From Ailurus styani (taxonomy: Eukaryota > Chordata > Mammalia > Carnivora > Ailuridae): a DNA stretch of 64,000 nt. Below are positions 1-11,699 of the stretch, piece by piece. A program made the position numbers and the translations under genes. A model generated the notes under the pieces. That model did no database searches, had not been told where the DNA came from, and worked only from the letters and a program-made list of their open reading frames with translations. Location: NCBI GenBank assembly GCA_002007465.1, contig LNAC01000031.1:501750-565749 (forward strand), in the 5' to 3' direction. The stretch's first letter is position 1; the number at the start of each line of letters is the position of its first letter.

Positions 1-131
1 TTTGAGGACCTGAAGTCTGATCTTTAGATTTCACATAGAATAGTTGATGTTAAATTTTATCATCATCATCCCCTTTGAAATTTTTCTCAACATTGTAATT
101 TTCTTCAGTTTAATAGTTTGTTCACCTTAAG
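1..131. other. Unique AT-rich DNA
   Basis: No gene, RNA gene or recognisable repeat is seen before the first SINE. Confidence 0.5.
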
Positions 132-328
132 TTTTTTTTTAAAGATTTTATTTATTTATTGAGAGAGAGAAAGAGCGAGCACAAGTAGGGGGAGGGGTAG
201 AGAATCTCAAGCAGAGTCCACAGTGAGTGTGGAGCCTACAGCAGGGCTTGATTTCACAACCCTGAAATCATGACCTGAGCCCAAATCAAGAGTCGGATGC
301 TTAACTGACTGAGGCACCCTGGTGCCCC
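132..328 (-). mobile_element. Can-SINE (tRNA-derived), minus strand
   Basis: The plus strand reads a T-run, then AAGATTTTATTTATTTATT, a GA-rich segment, CATGACCTGAG and finally the reversed tRNA-like head ending in GGTGCCCC. This is a full Can-SINE read backwards. Several substitutions against the younger copies in this window suggest an older insertion. No convincing target-site duplication was found. Confidence 0.9.
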
Positions 329-687
329 ACATTTTTTTTTCTTTTTTAAATATTAAGAACTGTTAAGGAATGGTTTTACTCAGAAGATTTGTGTCAGAAC
401 AATTGACGATGGTCCTTTGATACAACAAAAAAAGCCACAGGCGGAGAGATGTACATAATAGCATGTTAACCTTTTGTATTCCTTACTAAGTTTTAAACTA
501 ATGTTTCATATATCACTCTTCCCATTAGAATTTCAAGTATGTATAGAAACCACTAGCTTCATTGGATAATTTATACCCTTCAAATTTCCAAATATGTGTT
601 TTCTTTCCACTGCCAAAACCAAAACATTATTATCTACTCTTGAATATTTTTAATAAAGAACAACGGGTGTACTTTTATCATGTGATA
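329..687. other. Unique AT-rich DNA
   Basis: No open frame, RNA gene or recognisable repeat is visible here. Base composition matches the surrounding AT-rich background. Confidence 0.5.
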
Positions 688-835
688 TGACATGGTGGGA
701 AACAGAGTTTGGAGTTATACAGAAAAGAGAAACCTGGCCTCACCTTTTGTGTTCCTCAATTTCTTCATCTCTAAAACAGGGCAGTAGAAGGAGGAAGCTA
801 TTTTTCCAGACTAGTTCCTAGGTCTATAAGGCTGC
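688..835 (+). repeat. Possible MIR relic
   Basis: The segment has the MIR order: a GTTTGGAGT-like start, a CCTGGCCTCACC stretch, then CCTCAATTTCTTCATCTCTAAAACAGG, which resembles the MIR CCTCAGTTTCCTCATCTGTAAAATGG core. Divergence is high. A second weak MIR-like stretch (TTACTGGGCAAATCC) follows at about 898-950. Confidence 0.45.
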
Positions 836-1189
836 TGAGTTGGGCAGAAATCTGCATGGTCTTGGCTGGAACCTCTTCTCTGTCACCTCATAGTTGAGTT
901 ACTGGGCAAATCCTTTGACATTTTGAAAATCTCTGCTTCTAGAGGGGTAAAAAAGGACAAAAATATCCTGAAGCATTTCTATTATAACAAAATACATTTT
1001 AAAGGCAATACACATGGTATAATTTAACAAATGTGAACTACTGCATTTTCAACTTCGATCCAGGCCATTTCTGTACATTCTCGTTATATATAACTTCTTG
1101 GTTATGATATTCATTATATCTTAAGTATTATTTTTGAGAATTTGACTTTTGCCTTCTTTAAGATATTTTCACATTATTAATTTATTTTT

Positions 1190-1500
1190 TTTCAAGTTTT
1201 CATTTAAATTCCAGTTAGTTACCAGACAGTGGAGGGTCCCTGGGTGGCTCAGTCACTTAAGTGTCTGCCTTTGGTCCTGGTGATAATCCCAGAGTCCTGG
1301 ATTGAGTGCCACATCAATCTCCCAGCTCAGCAGGAGGTCTGTTTCTTCTTCTCCCTCTACCCCTCTCCCCTGCTCATGCTCTCTCTCACCTGCTCTCTCC
1401 CCTTCTCTCAAATTAATAAATAAAATACTTAAAAATAAAACCAAAAACAGACAATGTAATATTAGTTTCAGATATACTCTTCTTTTAGATTTTAAAATGT
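1190..1500 (-). mobile_element. L1 3'-end relic split by a SINE
   Basis: TTTAAATTCCAGTTAGTTA before the SINE and TGTAATATTAGTTTCAG after it are the two halves of the reversed carnivore L1 3'-end motif seen elsewhere in this window (6530-6570). The SINE at about 1232-1443 lies between them, so the L1 was there first. Confidence 0.65.
1232..1443 (+). mobile_element. Can-SINE, plus strand, nested in L1
   Basis: The copy begins GAGGGTCCCTGGGTGGCTCAG, has a pyrimidine-rich CT middle and ends in an AATAAATAAAATACTT tail. It is clearly diverged. The flanks CAGACAGTG and CAGACAATG look like an eroded target-site duplication. Confidence 0.9.
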
Positions 1501-4376
1501 TAAACTATCCAATATTTCATGATTATCAGAATCTCTTTTTTCTTAAAAAAATGATTCCTGTTTCTGCTCTTTGATCCAATTGATTGACATCTCCTTCTGG
1601 AGCTAAAAAAAGACAAAGGGGAACTTTTAATCAGTACATTTTGATGAAGTGTGATTTTGGAGCTCTAGATAAAACTGTTAGGGATGTCTATCTAGAAATC
1701 TCTCTGCATTAAAATTGATTGGATAATTACATAAAAGAGCTTGAATCTCATAATGAGGAATGGGGGGAAAAAACTATAAAATGGCTAACAGTTACTGAAG
1801 AATTCCCTCTCAGTTCTAGTCAAGTGATTTCTCTCAGAATTTGGAATTTGGTTCAAGAGGTAAGACATAAAAAAATGATCACTTTCCAGTCCACATATAT
1901 TTAAAAAGGTTTTGTATGCACAAGGTACCATAATGAATAGAAATGTGAGTCAAAACTCCATCTTATTTAGGAGAATAGTAACACAAACTCCAACAGAGAA
2001 CTTTGTTTAGGTAGGTCTGCAAAATCAAGTTAACTCCCTAACATTGTCTAATTAGTCTAAAAGTTGTAGCTATATTTCTATAATCTAGTAACTTTATCGT
2101 CCTTTCTGGAGAAAAACTGATTAGACAGCAAGATACTGCTTCTTTTAAAGCATAACTCCATTAAAATTTTTGAGTAATTTGACATAAATTGTTATATAAA
2201 AGCAGAATTTATAACTTGGTTTATTATAAACCGATGTCCCCCTCCCAAAACATTCTACACAATTTAACCAATGTAGCTAAATGATAACATTCAATATCTA
2301 CTCAAACTTAACGCCCTCAAAATCACCAACTGATATTCCAAATGATGGATTTGTTGGCAATTTTTCTATTCTATATTGGAAATTAAATATAAAGTATATA
2401 TTAGTATCACCTAAAATCTCAATATATAGTCACTAATTAAATGTGTAAGGTTTTTAAATTAAAAAATCTAGAATGAATTTGAAGAACTGAAAACAGAAAT
2501 AAATATGATGCTCATAAATTAAAATCTAGGAACATTTTTAAGATGCTATTTATTTCATAAGTTGAGTTTTATTTGAAAAGCAAAGTAAAACTAACCTCAC
2601 AGTCACATCAAAATTTTGATTATCTCTACCCCACCATAAAATATTTTCATGAAAAACAGGTCTGTCATAATTATGATGCCCTAATTATGGGTCTAACATG
2701 GTTGGGCTTATGTCTGATATCCTAATATAATTATTAATAGTACCTTGTTTACTTTCAAACTTGTTCTAGGTTGGAAGATACATTGTATTGTCATAGTTCA
2801 GTAAAAGAAAATGGCCATGTTTCACTAATGGATATACTGTGTGTCAGAAAAATGGGGGGGGGGAAGTTTACAATTGCTCAAACCTATCAAAAAGCTAAAT
2901 TACGGTAAAATTTAATCTTCAACAATTTGTGAGGAGATGAATTCATTAGCCGTATTCAAAGATACAGATAGCATTTTATAATTATTAGATAAAATGCTTA
3001 CTCAACTTTGGGTTAAGACTACTACAAAGTGAAGAGCAGTGACTTCAGGACCAAATCTTGTTCACTAAAATAAAATTGATACCTATCTCTTTTTCCAAAC
3101 TATCAAGCTAACCAAATTGTTCAACAAAAGTATAACCAGTGCAACTGCCTGCCATGTCCTTGTATAGGGACAGTTCCACTATCTTGTTGAATCACCTTTA
3201 ACTCAAGGTTATCTTTGTAATTTGATCTCTCCATTATGGCAAAATTACTCTTCCAAGAACATCAGCCCCTTCCCCTGATACCAAAAGGATACTTTTGATA
3301 CATATCAATGACTGGAACCTTGCTACTAAGAATTATAAATTGCTATGGCTGACAAATTAAAGTCTTAAAATCTAATTACTTCAATTTGTTGTAAGTGCAT
3401 TTAATTATTATGAAAGGAGATACACTGAAATCTCCAAATAGCAAGTCTTCTCTTCATATCTAAAGAATAAGTCGCTGCTTTTCCTATCATGCCTTAGGGA
3501 TATATTTTATTGTGTAGAAATTGGAGTTTAGAAAGAGATTGGAAAATGAAACTTTACTTTCCATTTTTCAGTCTTTACCCTTTAACCAGTATTTGGCCAT
3601 GGTTGTGCCAGCTCTGATGGCAGTTAGTTCAAACCTCCTCAGTCTTCAAGTTTAAGGTTTTAATCCATGTAGAGAAAGTACCTTTTTAATATTATTAAGT
3701 GAAATGAATACACCATTTAAATAACAAATTAGCAAAATAACACTGTATGTTTTTTAATTAAGCAAAATTGTAAACTGAAATTGCCTTAGGTTGCTACTCC
3801 TCCATCCAAGTAAAACCCAAAAGCTCTATTTCCCTTGCACTTCCCATGTAGGGATAATTGGACCTCATGGCATCTGATCAATTAGAGTTTCTAATCTTTC
3901 TTCCTCCTGTCCATTCCTTCTCCCATCAGTGCACAGATTCTAAACAATGGGATTACTTAACTATCCCTTGTTCTACAATGGCTGTGCTAGGACTCCAAAT
4001 TACAAATATCCATTTACTTAGAGCATAGAACCCTATTTTTGACTCCCTGTGGAGAGAATCTTTGAAAATATACCTGATAGAAAATAATATGGGGAAATTA
4101 TCCAGTATAGCCTCCCAATGCCTATTTTCTTTAGCTCCTTTTCTGATTTGTTTCCTCTACACTATATACTCTTTTCTACATGTGGAAAGGATACTTAAAG
4201 TTGTGCATTTTTTGGGTAAAAATGTTTATAGATTATAATATGCTTCTCTGTATCTTTCCATCCCTTTTGCATTGTTACTCGAGTTACCAGGTTCTGTGAA
4301 TTTTACCAAATAATACAAATGAGATAAGAGTATTAGAAACACTTATTTAATTTACTATTTCTACCTTGTATTTAAC
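1501..4376. other. Unique AT-rich DNA, 2.9 kb
   Basis: I see no gene, RNA gene or well-preserved repeat. There is a G run at about 2851-2862. The stretch 3790-4030 is less AT-rich and could be a very old repeat, but I cannot assign a family. Confidence 0.5.
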
Positions 4377-4387
4377 ACACTATTTCT

Positions 4388-4592
4388 GGGGCACCTGGGT
4401 GGCTCAGTGGGTTAAAGCCTCTGCCTTCGGCGCAGGTCATGATCTCAGGGTCCTGGGATCAAGCCCCGCATTGTGCTCCCTGCTCAGCGGGGAGCCTGCT
4501 TCCTCTTATCTCTCTCTCTCTACCTGCCTCTCTGCCTACTTGTAATCTCTCTCTCTCTCTCAAATAAATAAATAAAATCTTAAAAAAATAAT
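4388..4592 (+). mobile_element. Young-type Can-SINE, plus strand
   Basis: This is a full-length element: GGGCACCTGGGTGGCTCAGTGGG head (A-box region), GGTCATGATCTC, GGGATCAAGCCCC (B-box position), a CTCTCTACCTGCCTCTCTGCC body and an AATAAATAAATAAAATCTTAAAA tail. An 11-bp target-site duplication ACACTATTTCT flanks it at 4377-4387 and 4593-4603. GTGGGTTAAAGCCTCTGCC places it with the younger, mustelid-type group. Confidence 0.95.
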
Positions 4593-4603
4593 ACACTATT
4601 TCT

Positions 4604-5930
4604 AGGTAAGTTATTAACTCATGTTCTTTAAATTGAGCTATTACAGTTCAGTATCCCATTTAAAACAGCACAAAAGTTAGAACTGGTAAACTTCATAAAT
4701 CCAAAATAAATCCTTTCCTGAAAAGTCCTCCTATGATCAAACAATTTCTTAAAAGAAAAATGTAATTTGGACATATTTTGATTTTCTAAAATATGATATA
4801 CCATATTTTTTGTGTAGGGGGCTGTGTTTGTGTGTGTACTTGATATTTTGAAAAATAAATTTGTTTCTCTTGAAAAATCAGGCTTGGTTTTTGGAGCAAA
4901 CTAAATTAAGTCCCTTCTTATTCAAATTTTGGTATAAACTGTAGATTTTGCCTCTGAGGCTCTCAAAAAATTATTTGGATTTCAAAAACAATGTATGATA
5001 GTATTTATGAAATTATGACCCACTTCTACCTTTAGTATTCTTTACCATTCCTTTTCATGCTTTTAAATTCTCAGATAATTGAGAATATGTAATAACAAGA
5101 AAATGAGATTCTCAAGACCAATTTGAATGAATATAAACAAATTTCCAATAGTCACCCTAAGCACTGAAAAACTTATGAGATTTTATTGGGCTTAGTTCCT
5201 AATGAGATCTTAAAGCTCATTTTCTTAACTATATTCCAACTTTGAATGACATTTTTAGATGCTCCATTGATTTGGTGTTTTATGACAAATTAGCACTGCT
5301 ATTTTCTAATTTACTTCCTTTATTTATGAATTTATGAGTCTAGTGACTCCATGTGTATTATATTCTCACATTATCAAATGAATTTTGAATAAGTTTTTAA
5401 ATAATTTTCATTCTTCTTTAATTAAATGGTCTCTACTGAAAGAATAAATTTGTGTGTGTTCCGTATGCATGCAGAATTTAATATTCAGCTCTTTAAAAAT
5501 AATACCCAAGGTAATTATTTAATACTCCAAACATTTTGGGAGTTTCTTTGTATCTTTTTGCTGACTTTTAGGACTAATTTTCCCACAAGCAAAAGTAAAG
5601 GGCAAATGTTAATGCAGAAGATTTATAAATTCATATTTTTATAAGATTATAACCAAAAATAAGTCATTAAATTTTGAACAAGTATTGGAGCTTTTATAAA
5701 TTATATTGGCAGAAATTTAAAATCAAATGTATACCGATTTGAGTTGACTAATCAGGACAAAACATTAAAATGAATAGAAAAGTAAAAAATAAGAAATAGA
5801 GAATCTAAGATTAACAGTGGAGATATGGGAGTATTAATACTTCTTGAAATCCATGCTTTTTAAAATTGTTTAATTTATAAATTCAGGTATCATATTGTAT
5901 TTCACCAATTTGTTAACTTATTGATATATC
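4604..5930. other. Unique AT-rich DNA
   Basis: There is no recognisable gene or repeat. The 72-codon open frame at 5426-5644 has no recognisable domain and sits in very AT-rich sequence. Confidence 0.5.
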
Positions 5931-5931
5931 T

Positions 5932-6070
5932 CTGCATTAATTAATCAAACATTTATTAAACACCATCTATATGCCAGACACTTTGGTGGGTAACAGACAT
6001 ACAAAGAGGATCCAACAATCTACTGAAGGAAATAAATAACTGCCTCCATTCTTACAGAGTTGGAAATACT
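5932..6070 (-). repeat. L2 3'-end relic, minus strand
   Basis: AATCAAACATTTATTAAACACC followed by TATGCCAGACACTTTGGTGGGTAACAGA is the reverse of the classic L2 tail (gene-sense: TGCCTGGCACATAGTAGGTGCTCAATAAATAT). Confidence 0.7.
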
Positions 6071-6074
6071 ACCT

Positions 6075-6380
6075 CTCTAATATTTAATGATTGTGTCTCA
6101 GATCAATCACCACTTCATGTAGAAACTCTTCTCTGACCAATACTCCCTGCTGGCAACTGTGTTAGAGGGCTGCTGCTAGGCATTTCCCTAAACCTGTGTT
6201 CATTCTTTATTTTATCACTTACCATAATTTATTGTAAATGCTTGTTTGAAGTATTTCAACTGCTTGATTGTAAGCTCTGGAAGGACAGATACAAAGCTAT
6301 CTTGCTCACAATTACAGACCTTCTGTCTAACACAGTGTTTGACACATTGTATATGTCAAATACATACTGGTTGAATACAT
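6075..6380 (+). repeat. L2 3'-end relic, plus strand
   Basis: The order CTTCTCTGACCAATACTCCC, TTTATTTTATCACTTACC, TTGTAAGCTCTGGAAGGACAGAT, ACACAGTGTTTGACACATTGTA and CTGGTTGAATACAT follows the L2 3' end in sense orientation. It stands tail-to-tail across from the minus-strand L2 just before it. Confidence 0.75.
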
Positions 6381-6472
6381 AAAAAAAGGAAGCCGGAGGG
6401 GAGGAAAGAGAAGAAAGAGAACCAAGAAAGGAAACAGAAGAGGAGGAAGGAAGGAGGAAGGGAGGAGGGAGA
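6381..6472. repeat. GA-rich purine tract
   Basis: This is an almost pure purine stretch of degenerate GGAA/GAGG units next to the L2 tail. Such tracts can form triplex structures, but nothing here shows a function. Confidence 0.8.
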
Positions 6473-6495
6473 ACTAATTATATACTGCCAACTTC

Positions 6496-6897
6496 CCAAG
6501 GTCAATTTTTCAATTAAGATTTTATTTTAACTCCAATATAATTAAATACAGTGTTATATTAGTTTCGGGTGTACAATATAGTAATTCAACAATTCTATAC
6601 ATTACTCAGTGCTCATCAGGATAAGTGTACTCTTAATCCCCATCACCATTTCACCCATTCCCCCATCCATCTCCCATCTGGTAACCATCAGTTTGTTCTA
6701 TATAGTTAAGAGTCCTTTTTTTTCTCTTTCTGTTTTTCCTTTGTTCATTTATTTTGTTTCTTAAATTCCACATATGAGTGAAGTCGTACGGTATTTGTCT
6801 TTCTGTCACGATTTATTTCCCTCAGCATTATACTCTCTAGCTTCATCCATGCCACTGCAAATGGCAAGATTTCATTCTTTTTTATGGGTAGTATTCC

Positions 6898-6953
<56 letters not shown>

Positions 6954-7893
6954 CACATACATACCACATCTCTTTATCCATTCATCTATCTTTGGACCTG
7001 GGGCTGCTTCCATAATTTGGCTATTGCAAATAATGTAGTAATAAACATAGGGGTGCATATATCTTTTGAATTGGGGTTTTCATATTCTTTGGATAAATAT
7101 CCAGTAGCACAATTACTAAGTCATACAGTAGTTCTATTTTTAATGTTTGAGGAACTTCCATACTGTTTTCCAGAGTGGCTGCACCAGTTTGTATTCCCAC
7201 CAACAGTGCAAGAGGGTTCGTCTTTCTCTATCCTCCCCAATACTTGTTTCTTGTGTTTTCGATTTTAGCCATTCTGATGGGTGTGAGGTGATATCTCATT
7301 GTGGTTTTGATTTGCATTTCCCTGATGATAAGTGATTTGAGCATCTTTTCATGTACACAATGGCCACCTGTTTGTCTTCTTTGCAGAAATGTCTTCTCAT
7401 GTCTTCTGCCCATCTTTAAAATGGGTTTTTTTTTGAGTATCGAATTTTATGATTTTATATATTTTGCATACTACCCTTTATCTGATATGTCATTCACAAA
7501 TATCTTCTCCAATTCAGTAGGTTGTCTTTTGTTTTGTTGATTGTCTTCCTTTGCTGTGCAAAAGTTTTTTACTTTTATGTAGTCCCAGTAGTTTATTGTT
7601 GCTTTTATTTCCCTTGCCTCAAGAGACATGTCTGAAAAAATGTTGCTACAGCTGATGTCAGAGAAATTACTGCCTGAGCTTTCTTCTAGAATTTTTTATG
7701 GTCTCAGGTCTCACATTTAGGTCCCTAATCCATTTTGGGTTTATTTTTGTATACGGTGTAAGAAAGTGGTACAGTTTCATTCTTTTGCATGTCGTTGTCT
7801 AGTTTTCCCAATACCATTTGTTAAAGGGATTGTCTTTTTCCATTGCATATTCTTGCCTCTTTTGCCAAAGATTAATTGACCAAGGTCAATTTT
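6496..7893 (-). mobile_element. L1, 5'-truncated, minus strand, with TSD
   Basis: The element occupies about 6510-7879 and is flanked by the 14-bp target-site duplication CCAAGGTCAATTTT at 6496-6509 and 7880-7893. The minus strand encodes broken pieces of the L1 ORF2 C-terminal region, including the residues [19 protein letters not shown] and [16 protein letters not shown]. The 3'-UTR is at the low-coordinate end. A (GT)25 run sits inside it. The frame is shifted several times, so it makes no protein. The antisense 164-codon frame at 6774-7268 is only its shadow. Confidence 0.95.
6901..6950. repeat. (GT)25 microsatellite inside L1
   Basis: This is a perfect GT run. On the L1 sense strand it reads as ACACAC and is translated as Thr-His repeats in ORF2, just before the (N)GILxxxKKNE segment. 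Confidence 0.98.
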
Positions 7894-9389
7894 AAATGGA
7901 ATTCTCAAATTATCTTCCTATAAGTCTAATAATGATGACAGTTGGGAGGTCAGAAAAAACTAAAATTCAGAAACAATTCTCTCACCTCAAATTTAATATG
8001 TGATAAGGGTGCTGAAGATATATAGAAACATGAAATCTAATTCTGCTTTCGATCTATCAAGAAATACTAGCCACGGCTAGAATCATATGAAAAGTTTGAA
8101 GAGGAGTCACTAAATCATAGCTAAAAACACCTATATATATTCACTAGTCAAATATTTACCTGAGCAGACCAAGAGAGACTATGGGATATTATTTAAAAAG
8201 ATCCAGGAGTCATTTTTTATATAATATGCCCAATGTTAGAATTAAAAAAAAATTTCAAATCAGTAGAAAAATATTTATGAATTTCATAGTACAAAGGTCA
8301 TTTAAAATTAAAAGAGCAAGTTTTATTTCTTTCATTTTGTACTTCTTCTCTTTGGAGCTATATATTCAGTTTTCTATAGGGAACATGTGTTATGTTTATA
8401 TTTAGAAAAAATGAAAATGAATTTTAAAAGTGGAAAATGTATAACTGAACTGAACATAAAATCATGCAGTGAAGTGGCTATAGCTGATGTCAGAGAAATT
8501 ACTCATCATGAGTGTTTACATTAAATATACATATGCCTATATATTACCAATTAATTATCTTTGTCAAGAATGACATAGTATGCATTGAATTATGTCCTAT
8601 TTAAAGTAGATTATCATCATTAATTTTTTTAATAAATTGATTGGATTGAATTGTCATATCCTTTTTGTGCTTTTAAGATTTTGTAATTTTGCTGCATTGT
8701 CTTCTGGAAATTATAGTTACCAGTGAAAAACTGGAATAACTGGATCAAAGGTATATGTATTTTCCAGGTTTTTGAATTGATACACAGTTTCAGATAGGTT
8801 GCCCATTTCATTATTTCCATGACAAAACTTATTATTATAATCCTTGAAAATATTTGCTAAATTGATAATAAATGATGATTGCTTTTAGTTATTCACACTT
8901 TAGCTTTTGTTTGTTAATAACACTTCCAAATATTGTTTTGTGTATTGATTAGGAAAATGTGTGTACTATTAGTCTATTTGCATTATATTTATCTGCATCA
9001 TGTATGGATTTGTGTTTCATTACTTTGTGAATTACTTGTTTAAAATATATTTGTAAATCAAAACTAATTTATCATCTTTATTCACCAATACTTTAGCCCG
9101 TTATATAAAAAATATATCCAAATATTAACTTCATCCAGAGAGATAAAGATTTTTAATCCCACCTTGACAAACTAATCTATCTGAGCCATAAAAAAATATT
9201 TGGATCACATTAATATGCTGAACTTTAAATCATTACTCTATGCTCAAACCATGTCATTCTGTATTCAGCTACCAGAGTTTGGAAAATCAAAATATGAAAT
9301 TAACAAGTTATAACCTTTGCTAATAAATCTGTTATTTTTACTGCAAGATAGGGTAACCATTTATGGTGTTAAAAAGATTTGCTTTCAAG
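7894..9389. other. Mostly unique AT-rich DNA
   Basis: No gene is seen. A 27-bp L1-like fragment lies at 8478-8504. The stretch 8640-8830, with AATAACTGGATCAAAGGTAT on the plus strand, faintly resembles a very old L1/HAL1 piece, but I am not confident of it. Confidence 0.45.
8478..8504. repeat. Isolated 27-bp L1-like fragment
   Basis: GCTATAGCTGATGTCAGAGAAATTACT matches the L1 ORF2 segment at 7646-7672 with one mismatch. A related copy is at 50648-50673. No other L1 sequence surrounds it. Confidence 0.55.
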
Positions 9390-9401
9390 ATCTAAAATGC
9401 T

Positions 9402-9597
9402 GGGGCACTTGGGTGGTTCAGTCATTAAGCAGCTGCCTTGGGCTCAGGTCATGATCCCAGGACACTGGGATCAAGCCCCATTATCAGGCTCCCTGCTCAG
9501 CAGGGAGCCTACTACTCCCTCTCCCAGTCCCCCTGCTTGTGTTCCCTCTCTCACTGTGTCTCTCTCTCTGTATCAAAAAAAAATCTTAAAAAAAACC
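9402..9597 (+). mobile_element. Can-SINE, plus strand, with TSD
   Basis: The head is GGGGCACTTGGGTGGTTCAG. The body contains GGTCATGATCCCAGGACACTGGGATC and ends AAAAAAAAATCTTAAAA. The 12-bp target-site duplication ATCTAAAATGCT is at 9390-9401 and 9598-9609. The TCATTAAGCAGCTGCC and CCCCTGCTTGTG segments put it in the older subfamily. Confidence 0.95.
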
Positions 9598-9609
9598 ATC
9601 TAAAATGCT

Positions 9610-10005
9610 TATTTTGAAATAACGTCACTGCAATTGTGGCAGTAAATGGTTCAAAGTGCACCTAATATATTCAGAGTTCACCAAATTCTTTGCATTTCCA
9701 ATCTGACCCACATCATATTTATTGGGCTATAATGACTGTGGATCACAACAAATTCAGGATGCTTCTGGAAAGGCAAAACCTCTCTTATTAATAATGCAGC
9801 AGTTGAACATTAAAGTACTGTCACCATGATATTTTATTATGTGATAAAAATGTTAAAAGTACATTACTATACAACTGCAGGAGTACATTTGAACATAAGT
9901 GTGTTTTAAGTACTAAAGAGAAACAGGAATAAAGTAAGGACCGACATGGCTTTCATGTAGGTAAAAAAGGCATAACACATGTTATCAGGCTGCAATGACA
10001 GCAAG
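9610..10005. other. Unique DNA
   Basis: No gene or recognisable repeat is seen. Confidence 0.5.
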
Positions 10006-10153
10006 TTTGTGTGTACATATTGTGTGTGTGCAGATATAGTGCAATGGGTTGAGTTCATGTGTGTCCCTCTGTGTGTGCACAGGTAGGTACGTATGCATCT
10101 CTGTGTGTGTCTGCCATGTGTTTGTGTATGCGTGTGTATGCACATGTGTGTAT
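10006..10153. repeat. Degenerate TG-rich tract
   Basis: Interrupted TG/CA repeats with TATG, CATG and CTCTG interruptions suggest an ancient, decayed microsatellite. Both strands have an artefactual Cys/Val- or His/Thr-rich open frame here. Confidence 0.85.
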
Positions 10154-10410
10154 AAAAGTGGCATTCAGACTTCATAGCTCACAGTTGATGGTGTTAAAAA
10201 CATGTTCAGTGGGTAGAAGGAGGTATAGTGAGGGTATGAAATCAGGGGATGGACATTTCTAAGAACAAAACAGAGTGGCAAAACCTAAGCGTCCTGCACT
10301 GTCAGTAGATCCTGCAAGGTCTAGACTAGTTTGTAGCAGAGTACTGATTTTTTTTTCATATACATTATATATTTAAATCAAAAAATTGATTTTTGAGAGG
10401 TGTCCGTATC

Positions 10411-11056
10411 AGTTTTCTATTGCTGTGTTATAAATTACCACACATTCACTGCCTTGAAACCACACACATTTATTCTCTCCACAGTTGCTATGTGTCAGAA
10501 GCCCAGGCACAGCTAGACTGAGTCCTCAAGCTCTCACAAAGCTATATTCATATCAGTAAGCTTGATTAGGAAGGGATTTGCTTCTAGGTTTACTCCGGTT
10601 GTTGGCAAGATTTATCGCTTTATCATTGTAGGATTGAGGTACATGTTTTATGGCTGACTGTTGGCTGGGGTGACTTCTGCTCCCAGAGGCTACCCGCAAT
10701 CCCATGCGCCTTCTCCAAAGGCAGTTCACACTATGGCTGTTTGCTTCTTCAAGAGCAGCAAAAAAATCTCTCTCTAACCTCAGAAAGGACCTAGTTGTTC
10801 CTTTAAAGTCTTTTATCTAATTCATTGGGTCTACAAAAGATAATCTGTCTTTTGATGACCTACAAATCAACTCATGTGGGACCTTAATCACATCTGTAAA
10901 ATCCATTTACCTTTGCCATATGAAGCGCAGTAATCATAAGAATGACATCCCACCATAGTCACAGTTCCCACCCATATTCCAGGGTGGGCTTATAATGGCC
11001 AAGTACACCAAGGGGCAGAAACCTTGAGGGCTATCTTTGAATTCTGCCTGGGACAG
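10411..11056 (-). mobile_element. MLT1-type LTR relic (ERVL-MaLR), minus strand
   Basis: The plus strand begins ATCAGTTTTCTATTGCTGTG and continues through AAATTACCACACATTCACTGCC. Toward the far end come ACCTTAATCACATCTGTAAAATCC and a CTGCCTGGGACA terminus. This is the order of a reversed MLT1 LTR. It is longer than usual for MLT1, so an insertion or a second repeat may lie within. No internal retroviral genes are seen; it is a solo relic. Confidence 0.75.
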
Positions 11057-11384
11057 TGTTGAAACATTGAACATCACACACAATTTACCTACATCCCTTT
11101 CCTGCCTCTAATTAACAAGATTATAGTTAGTTTAGGAAACATTTGCCAGTTTCACATTTGATTTCTTTCTAAGTCTCTCACTTTTGTCTACACTTCCCAT
11201 TATCTATTCCATTGCTTCATTCCTTGATTTTTCTACTGTGCCACCACCAGTAAGGCTGACAAACTTATTACCCAGAACTGCTAGCCTTAGCTTGATATCT
11301 CCCCAGAATCCCCTCACCACTCCAGCACAATGGATCTTGCAAAAGCAGCATGGAAAAGACAGTAAGCGTTTATCCCGTAGATAG
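11057..11384. other. Unique DNA between LTR relic and MIR
   Basis: No recognisable gene or repeat is seen. The 66-codon frame at 11184-11384 has no domain. Confidence 0.45.
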
Positions 11385-11555
11385 GCCTGAGTTAATCTTG
11401 ATGCTCCTCCTTTTTATAAAGTTGGGCAAGCCATTTCACTTTTCTGAGTCTTAGGCTCCTTGTCTGTCAAAATAAATTATAATATCTACTTTTGCTATAG
11501 CTAGATGGAGAAACTATAGAATGTATACTTGACAAATACAAAGTGCTGAATAGGA
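11385..11555 (+). repeat. MIR, plus strand
   Basis: GTTGGGCAAGCCATTTCACTTTTCTGAGTC, then TCCTTGTCTGTCAAAATAAATTATAATATCTACTT and ACAAATACAAAGTGCTGAAT follow the MIR core and 3' part in order. Confidence 0.75.
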
Positions 11556-11699
11556 GGAAACCTCCAAACACATCCTTTGGCAGTGGTTCTAGGCTCTATA
11601 TACTTCTCAGGCTTTGCATAACAACTTCCATTTACCAAAGCATTTTATGTTCTAGGTCATCCACTAAATACATTCTTTGCAATTATTTCATTTAATGTT

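Noticed and set aside
6774..7268. 164-codon plus-strand open frame, the longest in the window
   Set aside because: It is antisense to the L1 ORF2 end and includes a Cys-Val run from (GT)n.
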